In this document: piece by piece, positions 42,048-50,802 of the stretch | Position numbering within the stretch: the stretch's first letter is position 1 | Layout of the letters: each line of letters opens with the position of its first letter | Assembly: GCF_004023625.1 (NCBI RefSeq) | Contig: NZ_RPDJ01000014.1 | Location: 62,001 to 126,000, forward strand | DNA length: 64,000 nt | Direction: 5' to 3' | From: Streptomyces cavernae | GTDB taxonomy: Bacteria; Actinomycetota; Actinomycetes; Streptomycetales; Streptomycetaceae | Made by a program: the position numbers and the translations under genes | Notes under the pieces: model-generated | Told to the model about the DNA's origin: nothing | What the model saw: the letters and a program-made list of their open reading frames with translations, nothing else | Databases searched by the model: none

Positions 42048-43058
42048 ATGGATACTCCGGTATTCGAGGAATTCGACCCGGCGGACGAGTGCGACTGCCC
42101 CGGGTGCGCGCTGGGCGGGCGTAATACGGTGAATTCCGTGACCGGCGCGCGTTTCGGTGTGCGCGACGCCCTCGTGGCCGCCGCCGCGAGCACCGCCGCA
42201 GGCACCGCCCTGGCCGTCGCCGGGGCGACGGCCGCCACCGCCAACGCCGCCACCCCGGCTCTCTCCGCCGCCGTGGCCGCCGCGCCCAAGCCCCACCGGC
42301 CTGGGGCCACCAATCCAACAAGCTCCCCGAGTTTCCCGAGTTCCACGAGTGCCGTGGGCCCCGCCGCGGGCACCGCGGACGACGGCCACGGCCCCACCCC
42401 GCAAGGCGAGAAAGGACCACTCCACGGGGCCCCGGGGTACCCCGTCCACCCGGCCGAAGCGCCCACCACCACCCGCGCGGACATCATCGATCGGGCCAGG
42501 AAGTGGGTCACCGCGAAGGTCCCGTACAGCACGAGGGATTACTGGTCCGACGGGTATCGCCAGGACTGTTCGGGCTTCGTCTCGATGGCCTGGAACCTGG
42601 GCGCCAATGAATCGACGGGGAGCCTCGCGGCATTCGGTGTGCGTATCACCAGGGAGCAGCTCCAGCCCGGTGACATTCTGCTCTTCCACAACTCCGCCGA
42701 TCCCTTGAACGGTTCACACGTCGTGATTTTCGGCGGCTGGGCGAATCACACCCACACGTACTACCTGGCGTACGAGCAGACCCGGCCGCGCACCCGGAGG
42801 CAGGTCACTCCCTACGCCTACTGGAGCAGTTCCAGCCGTTACGTGCCCTATCGCCACAGAGGGCTGGCCGCAGGGGATGGCGTCGGCCGTCGGTTCGGGC
42901 GGCAACTCGTCCCGCAGGGCCTTTTGCGGAGGCAGGGAGGTACGGATGAGTACGAGTGCGTCGCAGCCCCCGGAGCGAGAGCGGGAGCCGGAGTGGGGGC
43001 AGGAGCGGGGGACGCGGCACGAGGGTGGTGTGCGTCCGGCGCGGCTCGCTCACGGTGA
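42048..43058 (+). CDS. Secreted NlpC/P60 cell-wall peptidase
   Basis: 336 aa from ATG 42048, preceded by AAGGGG. An unusual acidic, Cys-rich start (FDPADECDCPGC) is followed by an Ala-rich hydrophobic stretch (about 40-70) that probably directs export. A Pro/Ser/Thr linker follows, then the NlpC/P60 domain: DCSGF with catalytic Cys174, GSHVVIF with His224 and a following polar residue. Such enzymes hydrolyse peptidoglycan stem peptides. After YVPYRHRGL (about residue 280) the reading continues 113 bases into the next gene as a low-complexity tail, which may reflect a frameshift. Part of the csl neighbourhood. Confidence 0.8.
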   Translation: MDTPVFEEFDPADECDCPGCALGGRNTVNSVTGARFGVRDALVAAAASTAAGTALAVAGATAATANAATPALSAAVAAAPKPHRPGATNPTSSPSFPSSTSAVGPAAGTADDGHGPTPQGEKGPLHGAPGYPVHPAEAPTTTRADIIDRARKWVTAKVPYSTRDYWSDGYRQDCSGFVSMAWNLGANESTGSLAAFGVRITREQLQPGDILLFHNSADPLNGSHVVIFGGWANHTHTYYLAYEQTRPRTRRQVTPYAYWSSSSRYVPYRHRGLAAGDGVGRRFGRQLVPQGLLRRQGGTDEYECVAAPGARAGAGVGAGAGDAARGWCASGAARSR

Positions 43059-44133
43059 GCGGCTCATCCACAACGAGGTGACCACCGAGATCCCCGTCCA
43101 TCTGCTCTTCCGCGACGAACCCGCACCGGCGGCCGGGTCGGCCGGCCCCGCCTTCGTGGGGCGGCGCCCGGACACGGGGGAGCAGCCCCGGGCGCGCCGG
43201 GCCGTCCCGGTACGGCCGCAGCCGCCGCGGCCCGTGGTCGATGCCGATCCGGAACTGGTCGAGCGGGGCGGGCGGGTGCTGCCGGGATTCGTGGGGGTGC
43301 TGGCCGGGGGCGCGGGTGTGGCGGGCGCGGGGCTGGGTGCCTGGTGGGCGGGGCTGGTGCCCGCCTTCGCCGTGAGGGCGATCGGGCTGCCGTACGTGGA
43401 GGCCGGACTCGGGCACGAGCAGTGGGCCGTGCTCGGCGGGTCCGGGGCGCTGGCGCTCCTCGGCTTCGGTGGACTCGCGCGCGGCCGGACCGGAGGCGCC
43501 TGGGTGCTCGGTCTGTTCGGGCGGTACCGGGGAACCGTACGGCGGACCGGGCTGCTGTGGGTCAATCCGCTGTTGCTGCGCCGCCGGGTGGACGTAAGGC
43601 TGCGGCACTGGCGCAGCGAGCCGATGCCGGCGGTCGACCCGAACGGTGTGGCCCTGCGTGTGGTCGTGCTCGTCGTCTGGCGGGTGCGGGACACCGCGCG
43701 GGCCGTGCTCGGCGTCGACGACCACGAGACGTATCTGCGGGAGTGCGTCGAAGCGGCGCTCGCGCGGGTGCCGGTGGAGATGTCCGCCGCGCGGGGTGGC
43801 GCCACCCCGCACCGGATCGAGGCGGCCGCTGATGTGTTCACGCGGCTGGTCGCGGCGGACGTGGCGCCGGTGGGGCTGGAGGTCTTCTCGGTGCAGCCGG
43901 TCCGGGTCGAGTACGCACCCGAGGTCGCCGCCGTCATGCACCGCAGCCGGCTCGCCGCGCTGGACGCCCAGCACCGCGACACCGTGCTCTCCTCGGTCGT
44001 CGACTCGGTCGAGGACACGGTGACCCGGCTGACCATGCGCGGGCTCGTGGCGCTCGACGACCACGAACGCAAGGAGCTGGTGAGGGACCTGACGGTGGCG
44101 TTCTACACGGGGCGGGGGGACGCCGCGCGGTGA
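42946..44133 (+). CDS. SPFH/Band 7 domain membrane protein
   Basis: 395 aa from ATG 42946, with an excellent AGGGAGG site. A charged, disordered N-terminus (1-110) is followed by two to three membrane helices (about 112-150 and 165-185). The SPFH/Band 7 domain comes next, with LLWVNPLLLRRRVDVRLRH, MPAVDPNGVALRVVVLVVWRV, DDHETYLRECVEAALA and a helical tail RLAALDAQHRDTVLSSVVDSVEDT. SPFH proteins scaffold membrane microdomains and proteases. Conserved next to the NlpC and LPMO genes, it may organise tip-associated envelope enzymes. Confidence 0.8.
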   Translation: MSTSASQPPEREREPEWGQERGTRHEGGVRPARLAHGERLIHNEVTTEIPVHLLFRDEPAPAAGSAGPAFVGRRPDTGEQPRARRAVPVRPQPPRPVVDADPELVERGGRVLPGFVGVLAGGAGVAGAGLGAWWAGLVPAFAVRAIGLPYVEAGLGHEQWAVLGGSGALALLGFGGLARGRTGGAWVLGLFGRYRGTVRRTGLLWVNPLLLRRRVDVRLRHWRSEPMPAVDPNGVALRVVVLVVWRVRDTARAVLGVDDHETYLRECVEAALARVPVEMSAARGGATPHRIEAAADVFTRLVAADVAPVGLEVFSVQPVRVEYAPEVAAVMHRSRLAALDAQHRDTVLSSVVDSVEDTVTRLTMRGLVALDDHERKELVRDLTVAFYTGRGDAAR

Positions 44134-44433
44134 GCCCGCCCGCGGCTGTCGGTGGTGGGCGTCGGCTCGTTCGGGGGTGCAGGCCCTTCTGGGTGGTGGG
44201 CGGCTGCTCCTTGGGGAGTGGTGCAGGGCCCCTTCGGGCTGGGTGCGGGCCATTGGGGCTGGTGCGGCGGACCGTTCGGGCCGGGCGTGCCAACTCGTGG
44301 AGGTGGGTCCCCGATTGGTCTGGACATGTTCAATGCTCAGCAATAATCTGGACTTGGTCTAGACCTGAAATTCAAGCGGCGCGTCGCCCGCACGGCTCAC
44401 GGAACTCCCCCACGTTTCTCCAGGAGCGGCAGC
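44134..44433. other. Spacer before the LPMO gene, G-rich repeats then promoter
   Basis: The first 180 bases are imperfect G-rich repeats (GGGCTGGGTGCGGGCC-like) with no plausible protein. The last 120 bases are A/T-richer and contain the DasR-like boxes and the ribosome site AGGAG before ATG 44434. Confidence 0.5.
44315..44367 (+). promoter_or_regulatory. Two DasR-responsive-element-like boxes
   Basis: The box at 44354-44367 contains TTGGTCTAGACCTG, with the complete palindromic core GGTCTAGACC of the dre consensus. A weaker copy TTGGTCTGGACA is at 44315-44326. DasR represses chitin and N-acetylglucosamine genes in Streptomyces. Placement 65-120 bases upstream of an LPMO gene fits that regulon. 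Confidence 0.75.
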
Positions 44434-45048
44434 ATGCGCATACGGACCAGCAGGAAAGCGAAGTGGTACGCGGCCGCGGTCGGGCTCGCCACCGGCGGAG
44501 CGCTCGTGCTCTCGGCCGGCGGGGCCAGCGGCCACGGCTACACCGACCTCCCCATCAGCCGTCAGAAGCTCTGCCAGAACGGCACGGTCACCGGCTGCGG
44601 CGACATCCAGTACGAGCCCCAGAGCGTCGAGGGGCCCAAGGGCTTCCCGTCCGGGGGGCCGGCCGACGGGCAGATCTGTTCCGGAGGCAACAGCCGGTTC
44701 AACCAGCTCAACTCGCCGACCAAGCCCGGCGGCGGCGCCTGGCCCACCACCAGGGTCACCGGCGGCCAGAGCTACACCTTCCGCTGGCAGTTCACAGCGC
44801 GGCACTCCACGACCGACTTCAGGTACTACATCACCAAGAACGGCTGGAACCAGAACGCCCCGCTGACCCGCTCGGCGCTGCAGACCACGCCGTTCCTGAC
44901 CGTCCCGTACAGCGGCCAGCCGCCCGCGACGCTCTCGCACTCGGGCACCCTGCCCACCGGCAAGAGCGGACACCACGTCATCCTTGCGGTGTGGACGATC
45001 GCCGACACGGGCAACGCGTTCTACGCCTGCTCGGACGTCACCTTCTGA
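44434..45048 (+). CDS. AA10 lytic polysaccharide monooxygenase (LpmP-like)
   Basis: 204 aa with a signal peptide of 33 residues ending ASG, so that mature His34 (HGYTDLPISRQKLC) becomes the N-terminal copper ligand. The second ligand is the His in the RHSTTDFRYYIT segment. Disulfide cysteines are in QKLCQNG...GCGD and near the end (ACSDV). The single domain lacks a binding module. Family AA10 enzymes oxidatively cut chitin or cellulose. In S. coelicolor an LPMO in this same csl neighbourhood (LpmP) is linked to development and chitin activity, so processing of the CslA/GlxA glycan is a reasonable role. Confidence 0.9.
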   Translation: MRIRTSRKAKWYAAAVGLATGGALVLSAGGASGHGYTDLPISRQKLCQNGTVTGCGDIQYEPQSVEGPKGFPSGGPADGQICSGGNSRFNQLNSPTKPGGGAWPTTRVTGGQSYTFRWQFTARHSTTDFRYYITKNGWNQNAPLTRSALQTTPFLTVPYSGQPPATLSHSGTLPTGKSGHHVILAVWTIADTGNAFYACSDVTF

Positions 45049-45170
45049 GCGCTGTTCCGAGCGTCGTTCCGAGCGCTGCTCCGAGCGTCGTTCTGAGCAT
45101 GTCGCGAGCGTGTCCCGCGCGTGTTCTGGGCGTGCCCTGAGCATGTTCCGGGCGTGTTCGGGCGTCGGAA
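45048..45170. repeat. 15- to 17-bp GAGCGTCGTTCC-type repeats
   Basis: Starting right at the LPMO stop codon, units such as GAGCGTCGTTCCGAGC and GAGCATGTTCCGGGC repeat about eight times with decay. Non-coding. Confidence 0.65.
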
Positions 45171-45269
45171 AGCTCTGAGGATCACTTGAGGCTCCCGCGC
45201 ACCCGCCACGGGTAGGTTCTGCGCACACCAACTGGTGTGCGCAGGACCGAAGTTCGGGGGAAAACGGTG

Positions 45270-45875
45270 ATGGACGCTCTCTTCTACGTCGTACCGGCGC
45301 TGATCACGGCGGTGACGCTCTTCATCGCGAGCCGGGTGGTTCGCCGCTGGCTCCAGCTCAGAGGCGCCTGGAACAGCGGGCTCACTGCTGAGGCGCGCTG
45401 TCTGCGCATGTTCACGACCACGCGCGGCGGCAGCAACGACACCTCCGTCAGCACCACCCTCCACCACGTCTACGAGTTCACGACCCGCGACGGACGGCTG
45501 ATCCGCTTCGAGGAGGAGGACGGCCCCGCGACCACGCTCGAGGGCGACATCGTCACCGTCCACTACAGCCAGGGTGCGGAGGTGTTCGCCACGGCGCGTC
45601 GGCCCAGCCCCGTCCGGAGCACGGTGGCCACGCTGGGCGCCCTGTCTTTCCTCGGGGTCGTCGTCGTGTTCTGCGTCGGGTTCATGCTCCAGTACAGCCA
45701 GGTCGTCGGACCGGGGATCGACTTCGTCTTCGGCTCCGTGGAGGAGGGCTGGACCGACGGCGGTGCCCTGCCCGACGGCGAGGTCTGGACCGACGGCGAT
45801 GTCGTGATCGACGAGAGTGGCGTTGTGATCGACGGTGGCGTCTCGACCGAAAGCGGCGTCCCGGGTATGCCGTGA
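45270..45875 (+). CDS. DUF3592 domain membrane protein
   Basis: 201 aa from ATG 45270. It has a first helix (about 3-22), a DUF3592 beta domain (GLTAEARCLRMFTTTRGG, HHVYEFTTRDGRLIRFEEEDGP, VTVHYSQGAEVF) and a second helix (about 115-140). An acidic C-terminal tail carries repeated DGEVWTDGDVVIDESG segments. It resembles the protein at 23.1 kb in fold but has a longer tail. Function unknown. Confidence 0.75.
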   Translation: MDALFYVVPALITAVTLFIASRVVRRWLQLRGAWNSGLTAEARCLRMFTTTRGGSNDTSVSTTLHHVYEFTTRDGRLIRFEEEDGPATTLEGDIVTVHYSQGAEVFATARRPSPVRSTVATLGALSFLGVVVVFCVGFMLQYSQVVGPGIDFVFGSVEEGWTDGGALPDGEVWTDGDVVIDESGVVIDGGVSTESGVPGMP

Positions 45876-45886
45876 GGCTCCACATC

Positions 45887-45907
45887 TGACGATCCGTCAA
45901 CTATGGT
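45887..45907 (+). promoter_or_regulatory. Operator-like inverted repeat and -10 box of the acyl-CoA synthetase gene
   Basis: TGACG-ATC-CGTCA is a perfect 5-bp inverted repeat, directly followed by TATGGT, a fair -10 box, eight bases before ATG 45916. The arrangement implies a leaderless mRNA repressed by a dimeric regulator, probably of the TetR type common for acyl-CoA genes. Confidence 0.5.
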
Positions 45908-45915
45908 GCGCCGCC

Positions 45916-47571
45916 ATGAGCGCCATGAGGTCCACCGTCGCGGAACTCGTGCAGCGGCAGTGGGGAGACCACCGGCCGGGACTGCGGTTCGGGCAGCAGA
46001 CGCTGAGTCACCATCAGGTCGCGGCCGGCGCGGCCGCCCGGGCCGCGCTCCTGGCCGACCTGCTGCCGGACGGAGCAGAACCACATCTCGGGGTGCTCCT
46101 CGACAACACCCCCGAATATTCGCTCTGGTTGGGCGCCGCGGCGCTCGCGGGCGCTGCCGTGGCCGGAATCAACCCCACTCGGCGCGGAGCCGAACTGGCC
46201 CGCGACATCCGCCACACCGAGTGCCGGGTCATGGTCACCGAGGAGCGGTATCTACCGCTCCTCGACGGGCTCGAACTTCCCGATGTGCGACTGCTGGTTA
46301 CGGACACTCAGGACTACGCGACCCTGGTCGCACCGTATGCGGGTGCGAAGCCGGAGCCGGTCGCGCGGGCCACGCCCGACAGCCGGTTCCTGCTCTACTT
46401 CACTTCCGGTTCCACCGGCGCGCCCAAGGCCGCGATCTGCTCCCAGGGCCGGCTCGCCGCCGCCGGACGCTCGCTCGTGGATCAGTTCGGGGTGCGGGCC
46501 GAAGACGTGCACTACGTGTGCATGCCGATGTTCCACGGCAACGCGGTGATCGCCGACTGGGCGCCCGCGCTCGTCGCGGGAGCCGGGGTCGCGCTGCGGC
46601 GGAGGTTCTCGGCGTCCCGGTTCCTGGACGACGTAAGGGCGTACGGGGCCACGTACTTCACGTATGTGGGGCGGGCCGTGCAGTACCTGCTGGCCACCCC
46701 CGAGCGGCCCGACGACCGCGACAACCCGCTGCGGCTGGGCTTCGGGACGGAGGCGGGGGCGGTGGACGCCGCCGCGTTCGAGGAGCGGTTCGGGGTGCGG
46801 CTGGTGGAGGGGTACGGCTCCTCCGAGGGCGGGGCCGCGGTCCAGTGGTCGCCCGGGACGCCGGCCGGGGCGATCGGGCGTGCGGTGGGTGACCTGGCCG
46901 TGGTGGACCCGGAGACCGGGGCCGAGTGCCCGGCCGCCCGGTTCTCCCCGGCCGGGCGACTGCTCAACGGGGACGAGGCCATAGGGGAGTTGGTGAACCG
47001 TGGGCCCAACCCCTTCGAGGGGTACTGGCGCAACCCGGAGGCGGACGCCGCGCGTCGGCGCGCCGGCTGGTACTGGACGGGGGACCTCTTCTACCGCGAC
47101 GCCGACGGCTTCCTCTACTTCGCGGGCCGTGCGGACGACCGGATCCGTGTCGACAGCGAGAACCTCGCCACCGCGATGATCGAGAACATCCTCGCCCGCT
47201 ACGAGGACGCCGCCGCCGTCGCGGTCTACGCGGTGGCGGACCCGGTGGCCGGGGACCAGGTGATGGCGACGCTCGCCCTGCGCGAGGGCGCGGCCTTCGA
47301 CCCGGAGCGGTTCGCTTCGTTCCTGCACGAGCAGGGGGACCTGGGCACGAAGATGGCGCCGCGCTTCGTACGGGTCACGGCCCGGATGCCCGTGACCGCC
47401 ACCAACAAGATCCATCGGGTGGCCTTGCGGAGGGAGGGGTTTCGCTGCGCGGATCCCGTGTGGTGGCGGGCGCCGGGGGAGCAGGCGTACCGGTTGCTGG
47501 GCGAGGGGGATGTGGCGGGGTTGCTCCAGGAGTACCGGGTGCGGCGGAGGGAGGGGCTGCTGGGGCGGTAG
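45916..47571 (+). CDS. Acyl-CoA synthetase (AMP-dependent)
   Basis: 551 aa from ATG 45916. Adenylation signatures are the P-loop YFTSGSTGAPKAAI (about 155-168), GYGSSEGG, YWTGDLFYRDADGFLYFAGRADDRIRVDSENL, and the C-terminal PVTATNKIHRVAL with the catalytic Lys. It belongs to the FadD/medium- or branched-chain acyl-CoA ligase group and differs clearly from the enzyme at 11-12.8 kb. Cytoplasmic or peripheral. A probable leaderless promoter with an inverted repeat lies just upstream. Confidence 0.9.
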   Translation: MSAMRSTVAELVQRQWGDHRPGLRFGQQTLSHHQVAAGAAARAALLADLLPDGAEPHLGVLLDNTPEYSLWLGAAALAGAAVAGINPTRRGAELARDIRHTECRVMVTEERYLPLLDGLELPDVRLLVTDTQDYATLVAPYAGAKPEPVARATPDSRFLLYFTSGSTGAPKAAICSQGRLAAAGRSLVDQFGVRAEDVHYVCMPMFHGNAVIADWAPALVAGAGVALRRRFSASRFLDDVRAYGATYFTYVGRAVQYLLATPERPDDRDNPLRLGFGTEAGAVDAAAFEERFGVRLVEGYGSSEGGAAVQWSPGTPAGAIGRAVGDLAVVDPETGAECPAARFSPAGRLLNGDEAIGELVNRGPNPFEGYWRNPEADAARRRAGWYWTGDLFYRDADGFLYFAGRADDRIRVDSENLATAMIENILARYEDAAAVAVYAVADPVAGDQVMATLALREGAAFDPERFASFLHEQGDLGTKMAPRFVRVTARMPVTATNKIHRVALRREGFRCADPVWWRAPGEQAYRLLGEGDVAGLLQEYRVRRREGLLGR

Positions 47572-47685
47572 GTGTCAGGGGCGGCGGCTGCTCGGCCTGC
47601 CGCCGGACGCCGACGGCTGCCCGCCCGGAGCAGGGGAGGCACCGCACCGCATTGCCCGCGAGCGCGGGCCAGGGGTGGGGAACCG

Positions 47686-48708
47686 TCACGGTGAAGGCCG
47701 CGGCTCCGGGTCCAGCAGTCCCGACGTCGCCAGCCGGAACCCCAACTGGGCCCGGCTGTTGGTCTCAAGCCGCTGCGACACCTTGCGTATGTGCTCCGCC
47801 ACGCTCCGGCGGCTCATCCCGAGGCGGCGTGCGATCGAATCGTCGGTCTCGCCGGAGACCACGCCCGTGAGGATCGTGCGCTGGATGTCGGAGGTGATCG
47901 TCGGGGTGCGCAGGGAGTCGGTCAGAACCGGCACCGAACGGGTCCAGGCGTTGTCGAAGAAGCGGGCCAGGAAGCGGACCAGCGCGGGGTGGCGCACCTG
48001 GAGTGCCACCTCGTCCTCCTCGGCCACCGGGATGAACGCGACCTCCCGGTCACAGATGATCATTCGGTCGAAGACCTCGGCGAGGGTGCGGACTTCGGCT
48101 CCGGCGGCGGTGACCCGCTCGATGTAGGAGAGCGTCGTGGGGTGCGAGCGCACGGTGTGCTGGTAGATCGTGCGCTGCCGCACGCCTCGCGACAGCAGCC
48201 GTACGTCACGCTCGACGGCCTCGCTCAGCGCGCCCTCGGGGCGTCCGCCGCCCGGTTGCGCGGTGAGCATCTCCTCGCGGCAGGCGTCGACCGCCGCCTC
48301 CAGCATGCGGTTGATCAGCTCGACGCCGTCGAGCAGGGTCAGCGGGGGCCGTTCCCCGCGTCGTACGTCCGCGTACACCTCACCGAACGCGGCCAGCACC
48401 GACCGTGCCGACCGCAGGGCGCTCTGCTGCCCGGCGATCGACTCCTCCAGTGGTGTCAGCACGGAGAAGGCCGCGGCCTCCGGCGGAACGGCCATCACCG
48501 AATCCGGCGCCTGAGGGTCCGCCACGACGAGCCGCAGTTCCCACAGACAGGCGGGCGTCTCGGCGCGGGGCAGCCGTTCGCCGCCGGCCAGCCTTCGGTA
48601 GCACTCGAGCGCCGGTCGGCAGGGGCCCGATCGGGATGGCGTGTCGGACCTTGAGGGCAACGAAATGTCACATTCGCACCCACTCGCCAGGAATTGATCG
48701 TCGTTCAC
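47686..48708 (-). CDS. LuxR-type HTH transcriptional regulator
   Basis: 340 aa, GTG start. The C-terminal LuxR/GerE helix-turn-helix is SDIQRTILTGVVSGETDDSIARRLGMSRRSVAEHIRKVSQRLETNSRAQLG. The central part (about 100-250) contains ERDVRLLSRGVRQRTIYQHTVRSHPTTLSYIERVTAAGAEVRT, a TrmB/PLD-like effector region seen in many orphan streptomycete LuxR proteins. No receiver domain is present. Divergent from the aminopeptidase gene, but no target can be named. Confidence 0.85.
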   Translation of the reverse strand: MNDDQFLASGCECDISLPSRSDTPSRSGPCRPALECYRRLAGGERLPRAETPACLWELRLVVADPQAPDSVMAVPPEAAAFSVLTPLEESIAGQQSALRSARSVLAAFGEVYADVRRGERPPLTLLDGVELINRMLEAAVDACREEMLTAQPGGGRPEGALSEAVERDVRLLSRGVRQRTIYQHTVRSHPTTLSYIERVTAAGAEVRTLAEVFDRMIICDREVAFIPVAEEDEVALQVRHPALVRFLARFFDNAWTRSVPVLTDSLRTPTITSDIQRTILTGVVSGETDDSIARRLGMSRRSVAEHIRKVSQRLETNSRAQLGFRLATSGLLDPEPRPSP

Positions 48709-48803
48709 AAGTGTGCAGGTTACAAAACGACGGCTGAGTCGGCCTTATGTCCGGGCACCGGCCGGAGAACGATGTCCGCGGGCGGAACGAAAGGTGAACT
48801 TCC

Positions 48804-50087
48804 ATGTCCCCCACGCATGACCGCGGTCACGGCGACGATCTGCTGTCCTTCCTCCGCTCGAGTCCCTCGCCGTACCACGCGGTGGCGAGTGCCGTGCGCC
48901 GGCTGGAGCGGGCGGGCTTCAAGGAGCTGACCGAGACCCACGACTGGACCGGTGCGACGGGCGGGCGGTACGTCGTCCGCGGCGGTGCCCTGATCGCTTG
49001 GCACGTGGCCGAAGGGCTGCCGGCGCACACCCCGTTCCGGATCGTCGGCGCCCATACCGACTCGCCGAACCTGCGGGTCAAGCCCGCACCCGACACCAGC
49101 TCGGCGGGCTGGCGGCAGATCTCCGTGGAGATCTACGGCGGGGTGCCGCTGAACACCTGGCTCGACCGGGACCTCGGCGTCTCCGGACGGATCACCCTGC
49201 GGGACGGCTCCAGCCGGCTGGTGGTCGTCGACCGGCCCCTGCTGCGCGTACCGCAGCTCGCGATCCACCTCGACCACGGCGTCAACGACGGCCTCTCCCT
49301 CGACCGGCAGCGGCACATGGCCCCGCTCTGGGGGCTGGGCGGCACCCGGTCCGGCGCGCTGCTGGAGCGGGTCGCCGCGGAGGCCGGTACCGGTGTCGAC
49401 GAGATCCTCGGCTGGGACCTGATGCTGCACGACATCCAGCCGCCGGGCTACCTCGGCGGGGACGAGGAGTTCATCGTCTCCGCGCGGCTGGACAACCTGG
49501 TGTCGGTGCACGCGGGTGTCACCGCGCTGGTCGCGGCGGCCGCGGCGCCTTCCTCGTACGTCCCCGTCCTCGCCGCCTTCGACCACGAGGAGGTCGGCAG
49601 CGGCTCGGAGTCCGGGGCGCAGAGCCCGCTCCTCGAACGGGTGCTCAGCCGCTCGGTGACCGCGCGCGGCGGCCGCCGGGAGGACTTCGAGCGGGCGCTG
49701 GCGGGCGCGTTCTGCGTCTCGGCGGACATGACGCACGCCGTCCACCCCAACTACGCCGAGCGCCACGACCCGGACCACTGGCCGTTGCCCAACGGCGGGC
49801 CGGTGGTGAAGGTCAACGTCAACCAGCGCTACGCCACCGACGGCCGCGGTCTCGCCGTGTTCGCCGCGGCGAGCGAGCGGGCCGGGGTGCCGTGGCAGCC
49901 GTTCGTCTCGAACAACGCGATGCCGTGCGGGACGTCGATCGGACCGATCACGGCGGCGCGGCTCGGGGTGTCGACCGTCGACGCCGGTGTCCCCGGCCTG
50001 TCGATGCACTCGTCCCGTGAGCTGTGCGGCGCCCGGGACCCCGAGATGCTGGCGCGGGTGCTGACGGAGTTCGTCGTCTCAGGGTGA
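48804..50087 (+). CDS. M18 family aminopeptidase
   Basis: 427 aa from ATG 48804, after AAAGGTG. A tetrahedral zinc aminopeptidase: IVGAHTDSPNLR supplies His and the bridging region, FDHEEVGSGSESGAQSP carries the catalytic Glu pair, SARLDNL the bridging Asp, VSADMTHAVHPNY a further Asp/His, and GLSMHSSRE the last His. Length and order match bacterial ApeB-type enzymes, which release acidic or neutral N-terminal residues in the cytoplasm. Its end overlaps a decayed minus-strand gene. Confidence 0.9.
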   Translation: MSPTHDRGHGDDLLSFLRSSPSPYHAVASAVRRLERAGFKELTETHDWTGATGGRYVVRGGALIAWHVAEGLPAHTPFRIVGAHTDSPNLRVKPAPDTSSAGWRQISVEIYGGVPLNTWLDRDLGVSGRITLRDGSSRLVVVDRPLLRVPQLAIHLDHGVNDGLSLDRQRHMAPLWGLGGTRSGALLERVAAEAGTGVDEILGWDLMLHDIQPPGYLGGDEEFIVSARLDNLVSVHAGVTALVAAAAAPSSYVPVLAAFDHEEVGSGSESGAQSPLLERVLSRSVTARGGRREDFERALAGAFCVSADMTHAVHPNYAERHDPDHWPLPNGGPVVKVNVNQRYATDGRGLAVFAAASERAGVPWQPFVSNNAMPCGTSIGPITAARLGVSTVDAGVPGLSMHSSRELCGARDPEMLARVLTEFVVSG

Positions 50088-50490
50088 GCTCGCCGCTCCG
50101 GCCGCACAGGTTGCGAGGAGCTCCGCGATCAGCGCGGCCGGGTCCGCGCCGCGGTGGACGAGGGTGTCGCCCGTGACGATGCGCACGCCCTGCCGCTCGA
50201 CCGCGGGCAGCAGGGGCAGATCGGCCCGGTCGAGGACGAACGTTGCGGCCAGGTCCGCGTAGCAGGCCGCGGCGCCGACCGGGGTCGGGGCGAAACCCGC
50301 GGCGGTCAGCAGCGTTCACGGCTGCGGGCCCGGACGCCCTCACCGGGGTCGGTGATCGCTACCGCCTGACGGGGTCGGCCTCCTCGATGCGGGCGAGGAG
50401 TCCGGCGGCCGGTTCGGCGAGGGCATCGCCCTGCACGTACACGTAGGCGCGCCGCACGGTGGGCATCGCGTGTTCGCGGACGATGAACAC
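50079..50490 (-). pseudogene. Remnant of a CofD-like (2-phospho-L-lactate transferase family) gene
   Basis: Minus-strand translation of 50079-50320 gives LLTAAGFAPTPVGAAACYADLAATFVLDRADLP...GVRIVTGDTLVHRG and a stop, like the C-terminal third of CofD/FbiA proteins. Further upstream (about 50360-50490) FIVREHAMPTVRRAYV...GLLARIEEADP resembles their middle region, then a stop. The connecting PSNP-type catalytic segment and the N-terminus are missing and the frame is broken between the pieces. I am moderately sure of the family. Confidence 0.45.
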
Positions 50491-50513
50491 TCGCCCCCTC
50501 CGCCCCTACCCAC

Positions 50514-50613
50514 CCCATCCCTGGGGGCGCTGCCCCCAGACCCCCGCTCCTCAAGCGCCGGAGGGGCTGAAACGGGGGTCCCCCTGCTCGAGCGCAGCCG
50601 AGAGCTTGGGGGA
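50514..50613. repeat. Two hairpin repeats of the dispersed streptomycete type
   Basis: CTGGGGGCGCTGCCCCCAG forms a perfect 8-bp stem at about 50521-50539. It is followed at 50579-50612 by CCCCCTGCTCGAGCGCAGCC...GCTTGGGGG, the same hairpin family as near 27.06 and 36.56 kb. They probably act as terminators or are remnants of small repeats. Confidence 0.65.
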
Positions 50614-50802
50614 GGTCAACCCGATGCGGGCGTGGCCGGCGAAGCCCCGGCGGATGAGCCCCACGCCGCATGGGCCCCACCCCGTGCAACCCAAAAGGGG
50701 TGTGGGTGGCGAAGCCCCCACAACGCGCGGCGCAGCCGCGCAGAAAACGACGAAGGCGAGACGCTCCACGCTTTCCGTGGAGACGCCTCGCCATCGACTT
50801 CG

